Below, one piece after another: positions 48,667 through 62,576 of a stretch of DNA of 64,000 bases; the stretch's first letter is position 1, and each line of letters begins with the position of its first letter. A model generated the notes under the pieces. It had not been told where the DNA came from and did not search any database. It saw only the letters and a program-made list of their open reading frames with translations. The DNA is taken from contig OY848918.1 of assembly GCA_963693285.1 (NCBI GenBank), positions 14,134,263-14,198,262 of the forward strand. The letters are read 5' to 3'. The position numbers and the translations under genes were made by a program. This stretch comes from Xestospongia muta. Lineage: Eukaryota; Porifera; Demospongiae; Haplosclerida; Petrosiidae.

Positions 48667-49566
48667 CATTACTCTTGTGTGATTTTATATATTTGATTAT
48701 TCAGGAAAAGATTGAAATTATTTTGAATTTGTTCATTAATAAAAGACAGAAATTATCAGTACTTACTCTTATTTCAGTAACTCAACACCTAACTTCATCT
48801 AGTGTCATGATCACTACTGCAGTCATGACGCACTTGCACAGTTAATTGTGAGTGTCTGAAGAGCAATGAGTTTGTTCATTAATATCTTTTGTCTCATAAT
48901 ATATAATATGTTATATCAATGCAACGCCTACTACAACTTTTTTTATATAAATAGACTAGGTAAATTTTACTAGACTTGAGATGTAATATCTACCCCCAGC
49001 CTCTGCAATGACAGATGCTTGTCAGGATGTAACCAGTATATATTGATACTGTTATCAATGGATCTCTTTTTATTGGATGTACATTAATTGGACTATCATA
49101 AATTATTGTATCTTCCTAAAATCTAAATATAGTAACATAGTCCCATATATTAAGAATTCCACGGGATGACCCAGTAGACATGACATTATAAATATAATGT
49201 AAAAAGCTTGATCAGGAGTTTTCTTATTCAAAACTGCAAGAACACCACGTTCTGACATGATTGGAAAGCATTTGTACATGTATCAAATTATTTGAATTGA
49301 ATTATAAATCTCGGTCTAAAAAGTTTTATCATACTTTAGGTCTACATTTAAAATAGCATTTTGTTATTTGACCATTGTCTTTTTACCATAATCTCATCAA
49401 TACGATGTATCAAAAACTGGTCTACAATAGTTAAAAGAAAGGCTACTAGCAGGTCTTTAGATTGGTCAGTGGACAACCAAAACTATCAGATAAGGTTATG
49501 TTTTTAGCTAGACAATATAATTAGGACTATTATACCTTTCACAATGGCTTATTATAAGCAATCACA

Positions 49567-50422
49567 ATGACACAATCAACTAAGTGTTGTCTACTGGCAA
49601 ATCTAAAGACCTGGTTCAGAAGAAATGACATTTTGGATGGAAAGAAGGACCTTGTGTCAGTTTTGTCTAATTATACTTTTCATAAAGATTTTGATGAGAT
49701 GAGTGAATTTAGTATTATTGATTTCTCATTTTTTCATGATACAGCTATGTGGAGATATGGATGAAATAATAAAGGACACTGGAACAACCTATGACTCTGT
49801 AAATGAGAGCTGGATCAAAATGTGGTCACATAAAAAATGATTTCAGTAAGTACACTGAATATTTCATCTACTTTCAATAGCTTAATTATTATTGTTATGT
49901 ATAAATATGTGCTACCTACAATCCAGTTTATACTTTATAGTGAAGTTAAATTATTGATAACGTAACAATAGTTAGTAATTAATTATGAGTAAACCATGTC
50001 ATATGTTCAAGGTGTATTAATTGGTATTATGTTTTTCGCATTCTTATATGTGTCAGCTGAGGTTCAAGCTGTGGTCATTAGTCATCAAAATGAACCTTAT
50101 ATTCTTGATTTCATAGAAGCTTCAGGTCAACCTTTCATCATAGTTGACAGAACTAGTACTGTTGAGTGTCAGAGATCCCAACAAGTACAGATCCATTATA
50201 GACTTTGATCATCTTTCTTCATTTCAACATATATTATTCTCATGGTTATTACACATTCTATATGTTTGTGAGTCAAAACTTCTTGGTCTAAGCTGTGAAT
50301 TTCTGATATTTATCATTTTTCTCATTGTTTCTTTGCAATTCCACACTTATGTACAACATTATTACATTCATCAAATTATGTCAATTGTTTTAGAATGTTA
50401 TTTCAATAATTTTAACTGTTGA
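49567..50422 (+). pseudogene. Degenerate repeated-gene fragments, copy 2
   Basis: Same content as 23411-24266. Confidence 0.4.
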
Positions 50423-51594
50423 TGGAGGAGGGATTTATATGCACTGCCCATTATTTTACAAAGTGTGCCTAAATCATTCTTGAAAATTAATAGGCTTTGC
50501 CTACTACTTTGACATGTCATATTGGACAAACTTGACATGTGCAATTTTATGCATCATGCCCATACTTTATCTTTATAGTGTTGAGTTCTAAACATGTATA
50601 CTATTACTCTAGTTTATCAATATAGGTAGAATTTATGAAAGGTGTCATTTATTGCACATTGTCAAATATATTGAATTCATGATCCTTTGTGAATCCTTCT
50701 GAGTGTTTTTTAATCATAGAGGCAGGAACAACAATACAATTATTTAAATGGAAACATATTATAGTTAATTCACTCCCTAACTGTCAGGTATATGGATTTG
50801 ATTAAGTGGACAATTTACTAGATATCTTGATTGCCAGCTTCGTTTACATTGATATAAGTGCATAGAGGATCTTCAATTTTTTCCTATCAGTTAATTTGTA
50901 TATTACATTTTCAAGAAACTTACTAAAGTATTGTCTTCCAGAATATTGACAGCATCTCATCAGGAAAGTGTCTCTGTACTATAGCTGCAGTACGTATGTT
51001 TGTTACATGACTGAGTTGTATATCTCATAAAAAAGAAAGTTTCAAGGTATTTTGTGCTAAATAATGTTACTGGATGCAAATTGTAGGGGGAAGATAGACA
51101 AACGACTTGTGATAAGTCCAAGTTAATTTTCCCCCTAGAATGTACTTGGAGAACTTTCAACAAAATCATCTGGTAACATTAACTGTAATGGTTAATTCTT
51201 CCTTAATATCAGTCACTTGTTTCATACATACCTTTTATGTAGGGTTACAGTGTATTTAGTTAAATCATCATCTATGGGTTTAGGGTTTAAATTTTGGGTG
51301 TTTAATCAATCACACCCATGATGTTATTTATAGTATCAATGAGATATCACAATTGAAAGTTATTATTATTAGCACATGTATTGATTGTTAAGAAATAGTT
51401 TTATTATGTCTTTTCACTTTACTTTGTCAATGCTTTCTGTACTTGGCTCATGGATATTTAATGATAAGCATCTCCTTGGCACAATTAATGTTACAGTTAG
51501 TGACATGGCATTTGGAAACATAATGTTGTTATTATTATTGTTATAACAATTTATAAACAGTTTGGATCAGGCAACATGTATAACCATACATTGG

Positions 51595-53919
51595 TTAAAT
51601 CAACAAATCAATTTTAACAGTGCACGCACATGAGACTATTGTTGTTGCTACTATTATTATTGTGATACAATCAAATTGACATATTGCAATTTTAAAAACC
51701 AAAATTGCTATTATTATTATAATTATAGTTATAAATGATACTTTCTGAACTTGTTTCAATCTCCTCTCCAAGTCTTCAACCTGTCTCCTTAATAAAATAT
51801 TCTCTCTTTCTACATTATTTAAAAGATCCAGTGCTTGATGTTTCTCATCATCTGATTTACAAGCTAATTGATGAGCATTGTCTTGTGCTTCCTTCATTTC
51901 TTGTTCTAAACTGAAAACATTCTTTTGGATTTCCTTCTTTTCTAATTCCAATCTATTAGCATAACTCTGTGAAAGCTGGTTTTCTTGTTCCAACCTACAA
52001 GCATATTGTTGTGCTTTCTTCTTTTCTTGTTCCAAGGTTTGAGCAAGCTTCTGAGCTTGCTCCATACAATCCTTCAAAATACAAGCATCAGTTTGTGCTT
52101 TCTCCTTTTCTTGCTCCAATTTAAGAGCATATTCTTGTGTTTGTTCTATTACTCTTTCCAATAGACAAGTGTTAGCTTGTGTTTTCTCTTTTTCTTGTTC
52201 TAATCTAGTTCTAATGTTTTAGCATATTCTTGTACTCTGTCCATTTCTTGTTTTAACTTATGACCATACTGCAGTGCTTGTTCCATTCCCTCTTTTAATA
52301 TGTCAGCATCAGACTGTATTTTTTGTTTTTCTTGTTGTAATTGATTAGTTGTGTCTAGAGCTTTTGTCATTTCTTGTTCTAATCTATGGATATCCTTTGC
52401 ATTTGCTTCTTTTGTATTTCCAATCTGCTAGCATATTTTTGTGCTTTCTCTTTTGCCTGTTCCAACATATAAGCATCTTCTCGAGATTGTTTAAGCTCTA
52501 GTTTTAAATCACAAGCTTCAGCTTGTATTTTATTCTTTTCTTGTTCCAATTGATAAATATGAGTATCTGCTTTCTCTTTTTCTTGCTGCAATTGATTAAC
52601 ATCATCTTGTGCTTTCCTCTTTTATTGCTCTAATTTCTGAGCATAACTTTGTGTTTGTTCCATTACATCTTCTAATAGATAAGTATTGGTTTGTGCTTTA
52701 TTCCTTTCTTCCAACACACGAATATCTACTTGTACTTTCTTCTCTAGCTGATCCACTTGTTTTGTCAGTGTGTTGATTTCTTTCATCATATCTAATAGAC
52801 TCTTCAATGGACGTAGACTAGAAACAGCACCTTGAGCACATGTAATAGCATCATTTATAGTAGGTCGTTTCTTAGGATCATTTTCCAGACAAGATTTGGC
52901 AAACAAATAGAAAGGGTTATCATTAGATATTGCTGATGTATATCTCTGTCTCCTTTCCCATTCATTAACAAGAGTAAAATTTCCCCTTTGGAAAAAAACA
53001 GTTTTAGGAACATATTGACCATTAGGCCATTCATGTGTGAAGACATGAAGAATGAGACACCCATAAGAAAAGACACCTAGCTTATGGTCATAAACTGGAT
53101 TGTCCCTGAGAGCTTCAGGAGGCATCACAACAGAATTACCTGGTGCTACAGAAAGTTCTTGACGTTTAAAGGTGTCTGCCATTCTAGACACACTTAGGTC
53201 AGATATTTTAGCTACAAAATTAGATGTCAGTAATATGTTATTGGCTGTGAGATCACGATGGACAATAGGAGGTCTTTTACAATGAAGATAATTGAGACCC
53301 TTTGCAACATCAAGAAGTATGGAGTATTTGATTTGAAGTGGGAGATCACGATGTGATTCTAAACATTGTGTTAATGATAGAGGAAGATACTCCATTACTA
53401 ACATAGGTAGTTGATTATTATGTCTAAAATGGACACCCATTAACTGGACAATGTTGGGGTGACGTTGTTGACTATGACAAAGACACTCTTTCTTGAATTT
53501 GGCTAATGTTTCTCTCTAAAATGAGGAAATAAATGTACCCACATTATCAACACAAAAGCTTAATTTTTAGGTTCACTTCCTGCTGATTAGTTGGAAATAA
53601 CATAAAAATATATTTCTTTTAAAAATAGTTTAGTTAAAGACAATTAATAACATAGTACACTAGCTCTGTTGTTTGTTAAGACTTATTTAAGTCTGAGAAA
53701 GAGGTGTACGGAAATAGAGTGAACGTTTCTACTCTTGTTTACAGTTTTATACCTGTAAAATAGCTTCATGTAGGGTTTTCCCCCACAAACTAGACCACTA
53801 ACTCTAACCTCAGAAACAACACTATAAGCTCCACGACCAATGGTTTTCCCAGTCTCCTCTACATTATCTAGTGTTAAAGACTGAAGCTGACCTTGAAGAG
53901 GTTGAAGAGGCCGAGACAT
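51595..53919 (-). pseudogene. K1 kinase pseudogene, copy 3
   Basis: Exon 1 is 53919-53753 and exon 2 53515-51595, with the TAA at 52624-52622. All lesions described for copy 2 are present, so the decay of K1 predates all visible copies. Confidence 0.88.
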
Positions 53920-53948
53920 TTTCACCGCTTTAATCCGGAATACACGTC

Positions 53949-53982
53949 TCACGTGATTTACTTGCGGGCTGTCACGACGTCA
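53949..53982 (-). promoter_or_regulatory. E-box plus CRE-like module of K1, copy 3
   Basis: Identical to 1638-1671. Confidence 0.5.
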
Positions 53983-54296
53983 TCAATGTTGGGTGACACG
54001 AGAAAGCCATGTATATGTACACTGTAATTGATGCACTAACTGTGATGATATTATTGCATCTTCTACAAAAGTATTTGAGCTAAGGGTAAGCTGTACAGCT
54101 GTAAAGGAGCTACAACTCACATAATTGGTTTATCTGAAAGATGGTGCATCCCATGCGTTTAATTTATGCTGTTGGGTATATTTTTGGTGGTCTATAGGCC
54201 ACTTGTCTCCATTCAGTCATATAAGTGATTATAAAATGGACTTCTCAGGGAATGAATGTCGTGCTAATTGCCATACTGATTCAGCCAGTTATTGTC

Positions 54297-54322
54297 TATA
54301 TATATATATATATATATATATA
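54297..54322. repeat. (TA)13 microsatellite, copy 3
   Basis: Same length as the other copies; a private T-to-A change lies nearby at 54266. Confidence 0.95.
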
Positions 54323-54390
54323 CCTTATGCATGTGACATCACCAATTGCGTGATGGGCCACCCTCCATTTTGAGTGGTTGAAAAAGAAAA

Positions 54391-55977
54391 TGTGAAAAAC
54401 TGTTATGCATTTGGATGCTTCAATAAGTACTCTAAAAGCAGTGGATTGAGTTTGAGAGTTTCTACAGGTTTCCTGCAGATAAAGGAAGGCGTGATAAATG
54501 GATAGCAGCTGTCAAACGGAAAAACTGGCAACCAAATGAGCACACGTGGCTGTGTAGTACTCACTTTGTAAATGGGAAAAAAGTAATGATTCCCTCTCTC
54601 CCGACTATATACCCAGCATTTTTAGCTGAGTCTCATGACAGTAGAAACACTTATGACAGCAAAATAAGTCTTATGACAGTAGAAACACTTATGATGACTA
54701 CATTTCCTTTCAGAAGAAATGACATTTTGAATGGAAAGAAGGAACTTGTGTCAATTTCGTCTAAATATCCTTTTATTAAACATTTTTGATGAGGTGAGTG
54801 AATTCAGTATTACTGATGTATCATTTTTTCATGAAACAGCTATGTGTAGATATTGATGAAATAATAAAGAACACTGGATCAACCCACTAGTCTGTAAATA
54901 AGAACTGGAAAAAATTTGGTCACCTCATATCTTGAATCAAAAACATTGGAGAAAGCTAGTAACACCAACTTATAAAATACCATGAATTCACTTCCTTTTC
55001 TAAGAGATTTTTGCTAAATTATATGCTAACTATACATTTATTGGTTTTAAAATATTTTTAGATTGTTCTCTGCTATCTTTGTTTCTTTTGGTGTACATAC
55101 TAATGAATTCCGATGTGCTTCAGATCATGAAAAAGTGATAAAACAGATTTCAGTACGTATCACTGAATACTTCATCTATTTTCAATAGCTTTTATTATGT
55201 ATAAATTTTGTGCTATCTACAATCCAGCTTATACTTCATAGTGAAGTTAAATTATTGATAATGTAACATTAGTTAGTAATGAATTTATGAGTATACCATG
55301 TCATAGGTTCAAGATGTATTATTTAGTATTATATACTTTTTACATTCTTGTAGGAGTCAGATGATTTTCAAGCTGTTGTCGACAGTCATAAAAAGGTGTC
55401 ACTTCCTATATATTTGACTGACTGACAGACATAATGTTACTTAACAAGTTGACAACAATTATATAATGTCACTATAATAATAATAGAATGGCACTTTACT
55501 ACAATTTGATATTAGTTTACCCATTATAAGGAATTGACTACTCTAGGTTCAAATTCAATTATTTACTTTATATTAATATTAATTAGAATTAAATTGTGTG
55601 GGTGAGGAATAAACAAACAAAATTTATATGGCCCAGGCAAAACAATCCTGCAGTTTTCAAAGCCAAACACATTTATTATTATTATTAATCATATAACTTA
55701 CATGTATATACTTGTAGGATGTTCTAACTGGAGTGCCCTCTTTAGTACAACAAAGCACAAAAACGTTGGATGTTACTTGCCTCAGAACTGATATACCAAT
55801 GTGCCAACAATGGATGTCTCCAAATTCATCGCAAAAGCGGAAGCTTTTCTCAATGAAGGTCTTGATATACTAGAGGAAATCTCAGCATCAACAGAAAATG
55901 AGTGGTACATAAATGAATTAGCTCAAAAGCAAACTATGAGAAGACAACTATGTAGCAGACTACTTACTTCAAAATGA
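54391..55977 (+). pseudogene. Broken THAP gene remnant, copy 3
   Basis: Same as copy 1, without the extra C of copy 2. Confidence 0.65.
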
Positions 55978-56723
55978 AAGAAAAGAATATACTGTAAGCA
56001 AAAATTGCAATAACAATATAAATTTCTTACTTAAATATTGTATTGTGCTAGCATAGTGGTCCTAATGCACAAATATGTACATGGTAGAACAGGATTGTAC
56101 ATAATTATTTGTACATTTGTAATATAAACTTGAAATTTTAACCTTTTAGTGACGAAATATACTTAGTGTGCAATTTTGTACACTTTCATTATCAGGTAAA
56201 TTTGGTGTGTTGATCTTTTATAATGTTTCAGATATATATAGGAACTCAGCCACCTATTCTCAATGCAGACATGTCTTCAAGTCAATAACATGATTGTAGT
56301 GTTTTGTGACAATTATCAACAAGAACCCGTCATTGGTTGTTGTTCAAAATTAAATGATGATATTGACATCATATGGTACAAGGGATCATATTCTACTTCT
56401 TAGAAACCTTGGAGGATCAGGGATCCTAGAAATAGCCGAAACATTATTGAATGGACTGACACAATCCCCAAATAATCTATAATTTTATTTGCTTTTGCTA
56501 TATATGACAGCAAAAACATTTACAAAAAGTTACAATTGAAGAGTTAAAAACAAAATACTTACAATTAAAGCAGAATTATACTACATCTACTGAATAATAG
56601 TAACTTGAAGCTATTAATAATAAATTATGACTTGTTGTAATATTTTTGCATATGCATCTTAGGTATATCATTATTTAACATGTCTCTCGAAAATATTTGT
56701 CATTTAATGGTAATATCTGCAAT

Positions 56724-56941
56724 ACTGTAAAAATTAATATGTTATTTTAACAACTAATTTGTACTTTACGTGAGTGGATTACTATGAAATCTAGAATTTC
56801 TATGAATTACTCACTGTATAATTTGTTGATATGTAAACATACTAAAATGTTATATAGTGAGTAATTCACAAGAATTCTATTTTCCATAGTAATCCATCTA
56901 TGTAATATTAGTTGTTAAAATGGCATATTAATTTATACAGT
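56724..56941. mobile_element. Foldback element 3' of K2, copy 3
   Basis: Identical to 4413-4630. Confidence 0.7.
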
Positions 56942-57050
56942 TAAATAATAAAAGGAACTTTAAAATAAAAATACGTTCATTATTGTCAAATGTCTGACCA
57001 TGTGAGACTATTGTTGTTGCTACTATCATTCTTGTGATACAATGGAATTG

Positions 57051-59149
57051 TCACATTGTAATTTGAAAAAGCAAAATTGCTATTATTATTACAATTATAA
57101 TTATAAATGATACTTTCTGAGTTTGTTTCAACTGCAATCTCCTCTCCAAGTCTTCAACCTTATTTTTCTCTTCATCTAATTTACAAGCTAATTGATGAGC
57201 ATCATCTTGTGCTTTCTTCATTTCTAATTCTAAACTGGAGACATTCTTTTGCAGTACCTTCTTTTCTAGTCCTAATCTTTTAGCAATACTCTGTGAAAGC
57301 TGGTTTTCTTGTTTTAACCTACAAGCATATTGTTGTGTATTCTTCTGTTCTTGTTCCAACTTTTGAGCAAGGTTCTGAGCTTGCTCCATACGATCAATGA
57401 AAACACAAACATCAGTTTGTGCTTTCTCTTTTTCTTGTTCCAATTTAAGAGCATACTCTTGTGTTTGTTCTATTATTCTTTCTAATCGACAAGTATTAGC
57501 TTGTATTTTCTCTTTTTCTTCTTCTAATCTATGAGCATACTGCTGTGCTTGTTCCATTTCTTCTCTTGATACACGAGCTTCTTTATGTGCTTTCTCATTT
57601 TCTTCTTGCAATTGATTAGCATTGTCTTGTACCCTTTTATTTTCACGTTCCAGTTTAAAGACAATCTTCTGTGTTTGTTTCTTTTCTAGTTCTAATGTTT
57701 TAGCATAATCTTGTACTCTGTCCTTTTCTTCTTTTAACTTATGACCATACTGCAGTGCTTGTTCCATTCCCTCTTTCAATATGTCAGCATCAGACTGTAT
57801 TTTGTTCTTTTCTTGTTGCAATTGATTAACATTGTCTTGTGCTTTCTTCTTTTCTTGTTCTAATCTCTGAGTATAACTTTGTGTTTGTTCCATCACTTCC
57901 TCCAATAGATAAGCATTAGTTTGTGCTTTATTCCTTTCTTCCAACATACGAATATCTTGTACTTGCTTCTCTAACTGATCCACTTGTTTTCTCAGTGTAT
58001 CATTTTCTTTCATTATCTCAAACTGATTCTTCAATGGACGCAGACTAGAAACAGCACCTTGAGCACATGTAATAGCATCATTCATAGTAGGTCGTATGTT
58101 AGGATCATTTTCCAGGCAAGATTTGGCAAAGTAATAGAAAGGGTTGCCATTAGATATTGCTGATGTATATCTCGCTCTCCTATCCCATTCATTAACAAGA
58201 CTATAATTTCCCCTTTGGAAAAAACCAGTTTTTGGAACATATTGATCAGAGGGTTCAGGCCATTCATGTGTGAAGACATGAAGAATGAGACACCCATAAG
58301 AAAAGACATCTAACTTATGGTTATAAACTGGATTGTCCCTGAGAGATTCAGGAGGCATCACAACAGAATTACCTGGTGCTACAGAAAGTCCTTGACGTTT
58401 AAAGGTGTCTGCCGTTCTAGACACACCTAGGTCAGATATTTTAGCTACAAAATTAGAGGTCAGTAATATGTTATTGGCTGTGAGATCACGATGGACAATG
58501 GGAGGTCTTTTACAATGAAGATAATTGAGACCCTTTGCAACATCAAGAAGTATAGAGTATTTGATTTGAAGTGGGAGATCACGATGTGATTTTAAACATT
58601 GTGTTAATGATAGAGGAAGATACTCCATTACTAACATAGGTAGTTGATTATTAGGTCTAAAATGGACACCCATTAACTGGACAATGTTGGGGTGACGTTG
58701 TTGACTATGACAAAGACACTCTTCTTTGAATTTGACTATTGTTTCTCCCTAAAATGAGGAAATAAATGTACCCCTATTATCAACACAAGACTTAATTTTT
58801 GTTTACTTCCATTGACTTGTAGGTAGTAACATAGCAATACATTTCTCTTAAGAATAGTTTAGTAAAGATAATTTAATAACATGGTACACTAGCTCTGTTA
58901 TTTGTTAAAATTTATTTAAGTCTAAAAAAGATGTGTTCAGGGATGGAGCGAACGTTTCTATTCTTCTTTACAATTTTATACCTGTACAATAGCTTCATGT
59001 AAGGTTTTTCCAGCACAAACCAGACCACTAACTTTAACCTCACAAACAACACCATACGCTCCACGACCAATGATTGTTTCAGTCTCCTCAACATTATCTA
59101 GTGATAAAGACCGAAGCAGATCTTGAAGAGATTGTAGAGAGCGAGACAT
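57051..59149 (-). CDS. K2: intact TKL-like coiled-coil kinase, copy 3
   Basis: Exon 1 is 59149-58982 and exon 2 58748-57051, giving 621 aa. One amino-acid difference from copies 1 and 2: Ala to Asp at residue 224 (base 58246), in the loop after helix F and the WPEPS motif. This is outside the catalytic residues and probably tolerated. It is the only protein-level difference I saw among the three K2 copies. Confidence 0.88.
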
Positions 59150-59177
59150 TTTCACTGCTTGAAACGTAATGTGTATC

Positions 59178-59210
59178 TCACGTGATCTATTGTGGCCGTC
59201 ATTGACGTAA
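59178..59210 (-). promoter_or_regulatory. E-box plus CRE-like module of K2, copy 3
   Basis: Identical to 6867-6899. Confidence 0.5.
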
Positions 59211-59907
59211 ACAATAGTTGGGGAAATGTGGAAGTCCATATAAACGTACATTGTGATTGATATATTAACTGAGATGATATTATTGTATCTTCTACAAAAG
59301 TATTTGAGTTAAGAGCAAGCTGTACAGCTATATAGGAGTTACAACTCAGATAATTGGTGTGTCTGGAAGATATAGTTAATTGAATAACCATTATCACTTA
59401 TCAATATGAATTAGTACATATATTTTCACTTATCTTCATAGATTCAATATTGCTTAGTTGCTAAATTTATGGCATTCATTATTAATTATTGTCATTGATC
59501 AATAAATATCTTGACAATGAAGTACAATTATCATGATGTTCATGTTTGTGATTTTATACAATAATTAAACCATAGATTTACTCTATATCTATGATCAAAC
59601 TATTCTCACATACAGACTTGCCAGCAGGTGTTATGGCTGACCATGCAGAATATGCCTTCACCGTCTTATTGGCTTAAACAAAGCTTCAGGCACTGCTTCC
59701 ATGTTGGTTGACCACTCTTGGTACATGGATAAAATGAAATTGGTAAAGTATATGAGTACCACCATAACTAATCCTGCTGTTACGCATGAGTATTGCATAG
59801 ACAGCCCATCATTTAAGAGAAGAGTTGGTTACATGAGACTAATATAAAAGAGTGCATAGACAGAAAGTGTAGGCTGGTCAGCTCATACCAGTCAACAGTC
59901 CCTTTAT

Positions 59908-60561
59908 CTCCTCTGGCTCATAATCTCTATACTTCACTACATGACAACTCTCCAGATTTACTCTGTAACCCAGATAATATCTGCAGTCTCATTTCTCGTA
60001 TTCCTATTGACACTGCTTCTGGTCCTGACGGTGTCTCCTCTATCATGCTCAACAACACAGCTTTTAGTATTTCACTTCCTCTTTTCCTTATTTTCAATTC
60101 CTCCCTCTCAACAGGTATTTTCCCTTCAGACCGGAAAAACTCCAATATCGTGCCTATTCCCAAATCAAAAACCTCTACTTCATCCCCTTTAGACTATCCC
60201 CAATCTCTTTACTTTCCCTCTTGGAATGTCACATTTTAAACAATCTGTATGAATTTTGTTCTGCTCACAACATCATTTCTAACTATCAGTTAGAAGTTTC
60301 CAACCATGATTCTCAACTGAAACAGTTATATTATCTATTGTCATTTCTTGATTTTCTTCACTGGATCAAAAAATGAAGTCTGTGCAGTTTTCTTCTATCT
60401 CACTAAAGCATTTGACTCTGTCCCTCACAAGCCTCTACTTGACTCTTTATCTTTGCTCGACCTTCCTCCTCTTCTTTTGTCTTGGCTCATGATCCAAGTT
60501 TTAATTATTTGTAGTGTTAGTACTGTGAGAGGACAAATGAAGTCCTTTGTGGATAATTAAT
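59908..60561 (+). pseudogene. LINE RT fragment (half A), copy 3
   Basis: Same as 7597-8250. Confidence 0.75.
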
Positions 60562-61155
60562 GACCCTTTGGATGATGATATCGAACGTCTAAAAAGCTGT
60601 AATTATTGAACGAAAATTCTACTTTTATAATAATGTACTTTTGTAAATGTCCTAAGGAAAACGTACACAATGATATCTCTGAGATGTTATATTAGTAGAC
60701 GACACCAAATAATAAATGTTGGAGTGTATTTACCTGTTCATGAATTTAAATTGGAAGGTACATGCATGTGAAAAATTATACAAAGTGGCAATAGATACAG
60801 ACATGCTACATGTGATAGTATTGACATACTGAAGCTACTACATTAACACAATAGACTAGTAGGCTAAAATAACTTGACACACTATAGTATACACATCCAG
60901 AGCATCCAAAATGCCATTAGATGATTTCTGTTTATTTAAACTCCAAACCACCCACAATCAACTCATTCTCTAACTAAAGCCATAGTATAGATAGGAAATC
61001 AATCACGTGATCCCACAGACCACCTGAATGAATATTAGAAAGCATACTCCCTGTCCAAAGAAATCAATTAATTTTATTACCTGACATTGTAAATTGACAC
61101 ACTCTTACCGGTATTGTATTACTCTATTAATCAACACATTGACTAAATATTTTTG

Positions 61156-61661
61156 CTTATTAAAAGTAGTTAATAATACTGATATTCACTTTTAAAATAC
61201 TTATTTGATGATGAATATATCACTAAAAATACTTTTGTAACTCTTTCTTCTTATAACAATAATAATAATTAATACTACTAAAAGATTTAGGACGAAGTAT
61301 TTAGAGCAAATAAGAACACGTTGGTTTTTTTCTTTGTAAAGTCGCGTTATTCTTATAAAAAACGCTAAAACAACGTAAGATAGAGGTGCACTTTAGGGAC
61401 TATAACCATTGTTTTAAGTTATGTAGACATACATTACAACTTGTCATCTAAAGATTTAGACATTAAATACAGCTTGTTTTCTAAAGATAAAATATTGCTG
61501 TGTTGGTTTAGCTTGTTATTATTTGCTTTGGCAATCTCCTATCATAGTTATGTAAGATACAAAATACGCGTACATATTCAGTACAAAAATTAACTACAGT
61601 GTACTTAAATAATTAATATTTAATTTTTCTTTCAGATGGATAAAAGAAAGTCAGACTGGAC
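61156..61661 (+). repeat. Left arm of the large inverted repeat, copy 3
   Basis: The matching right arm is not in the window because the array ends shortly afterwards. Confidence 0.75.
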
Positions 61662-62186
61662 TATAGAAAACCAGATTGTATCTCTTCCAAAGTTAATTTA
61701 TATTCATGTTCCTTTCCATTCCTTGTCTAGTATTAAGAGAGAGATTTCATTTCTTGGGATTATTGCCTAAAGGTTCATTGGCTATAGAAATGTTATCACA
61801 CCATTTTAAAGCTTTTCAAAATTTTTACAAATGTAACCACCTGCATATTTTAATGGATTTTTCTCTTCATTTAATTTATTAAGATCTAACTGTTGGTCAT
61901 CTTGACAAATTTTAAATGGAACTAGTGCTAGTGACTTGGATAATTATTGCATCAAATATTTGATCAGTAATATACTGATACAAAAGGATTGCTTGAGCAA
62001 CCAATTTATACTTCAATGAAACTACACCATGTAGACCTAAAGTGCTCTGACGTCCTGATGTTATGGTATCTTCCCCACACTCTCTCCCTTCTGATTGTCA
62101 TATTCTTAATTATCGTGTTCAAGAGCAGATGACAAGTCATTTATTAGGCTGGTTGCAAAAGTTGATACAATCTCCCTGTTTTCAGG

Positions 62187-62576
62187 CCTAGAGCACCATT
62201 TCCAGAACAATGCTATCTTGTTGTCAGAAAGCAAAAAGAGCAAGCTGAATCATATGGTAGTAGAAACAACTATGACTACAATTTCCTTTCAGAATTAAGA
62301 AATAACTAATTGGATGGAAAGAAGCTTGGTTCCATAGAAGGTCCAGATCAACTTTTCATCTTAGTTAACAGTAGTATTGTGTTAGAGATCCTATCAAGTA
62401 CAGACATATTATGTAAACTCTTATCATCTTACTCCATTGTAAATATATATTATCCTCATCGTTGTTCAACTTGTTCCACATTCTATACGTTTTGTGAGTC
62501 AAAAATTCTTGGTTTAAGCTCTAAAGTTCCAATATCTATCACTCTTTTTATTGTTTCTTTGCAATGCAATACTTAA
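62187..62576 (+). pseudogene. Broken paralogue of the 129-codon exon-like ORF
   Basis: Aligns with 9876-10265 but carries AACTAA in place of GACTTT just before the LDGKK block, an in-frame TAA, plus several missense changes. It lies in the diverged flank, so it is a separate paralogue and not an array copy. Confidence 0.5.

Larger units (their letters stand above)
26156..52311. repeat. Tandem array, copy 2 (26,156 bp)
   Basis: This is the only complete period in which both edges lie in repeated sequence. It carries one extra C at 28394-28395 inside the THAP remnant. Its K3 has the AAG AAA (Lys-Lys) version of the segment just before the conserved Arg-Pro-Thr-Met motif. Even the (TA)13 microsatellite has the same length as in copies 1 and 3, which argues for a very recent origin or for collapse or duplication by the assembler. 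Confidence 0.96.
52312..62010. repeat. Tandem array, partial copy 3
   Basis: Sequence equals copies 1 and 2 through K1, the THAP remnant, K2, the LINE fragment and the left inverted arm. I noticed two private substitutions, at 54266 (T to A) and 58246 (G to T, an Ala-to-Asp change in K2). Near 62010 it switches to a paralogue that differs by a few percent. K3, K4 and the oxidase gene are therefore absent from this copy within the window. Confidence 0.94.
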
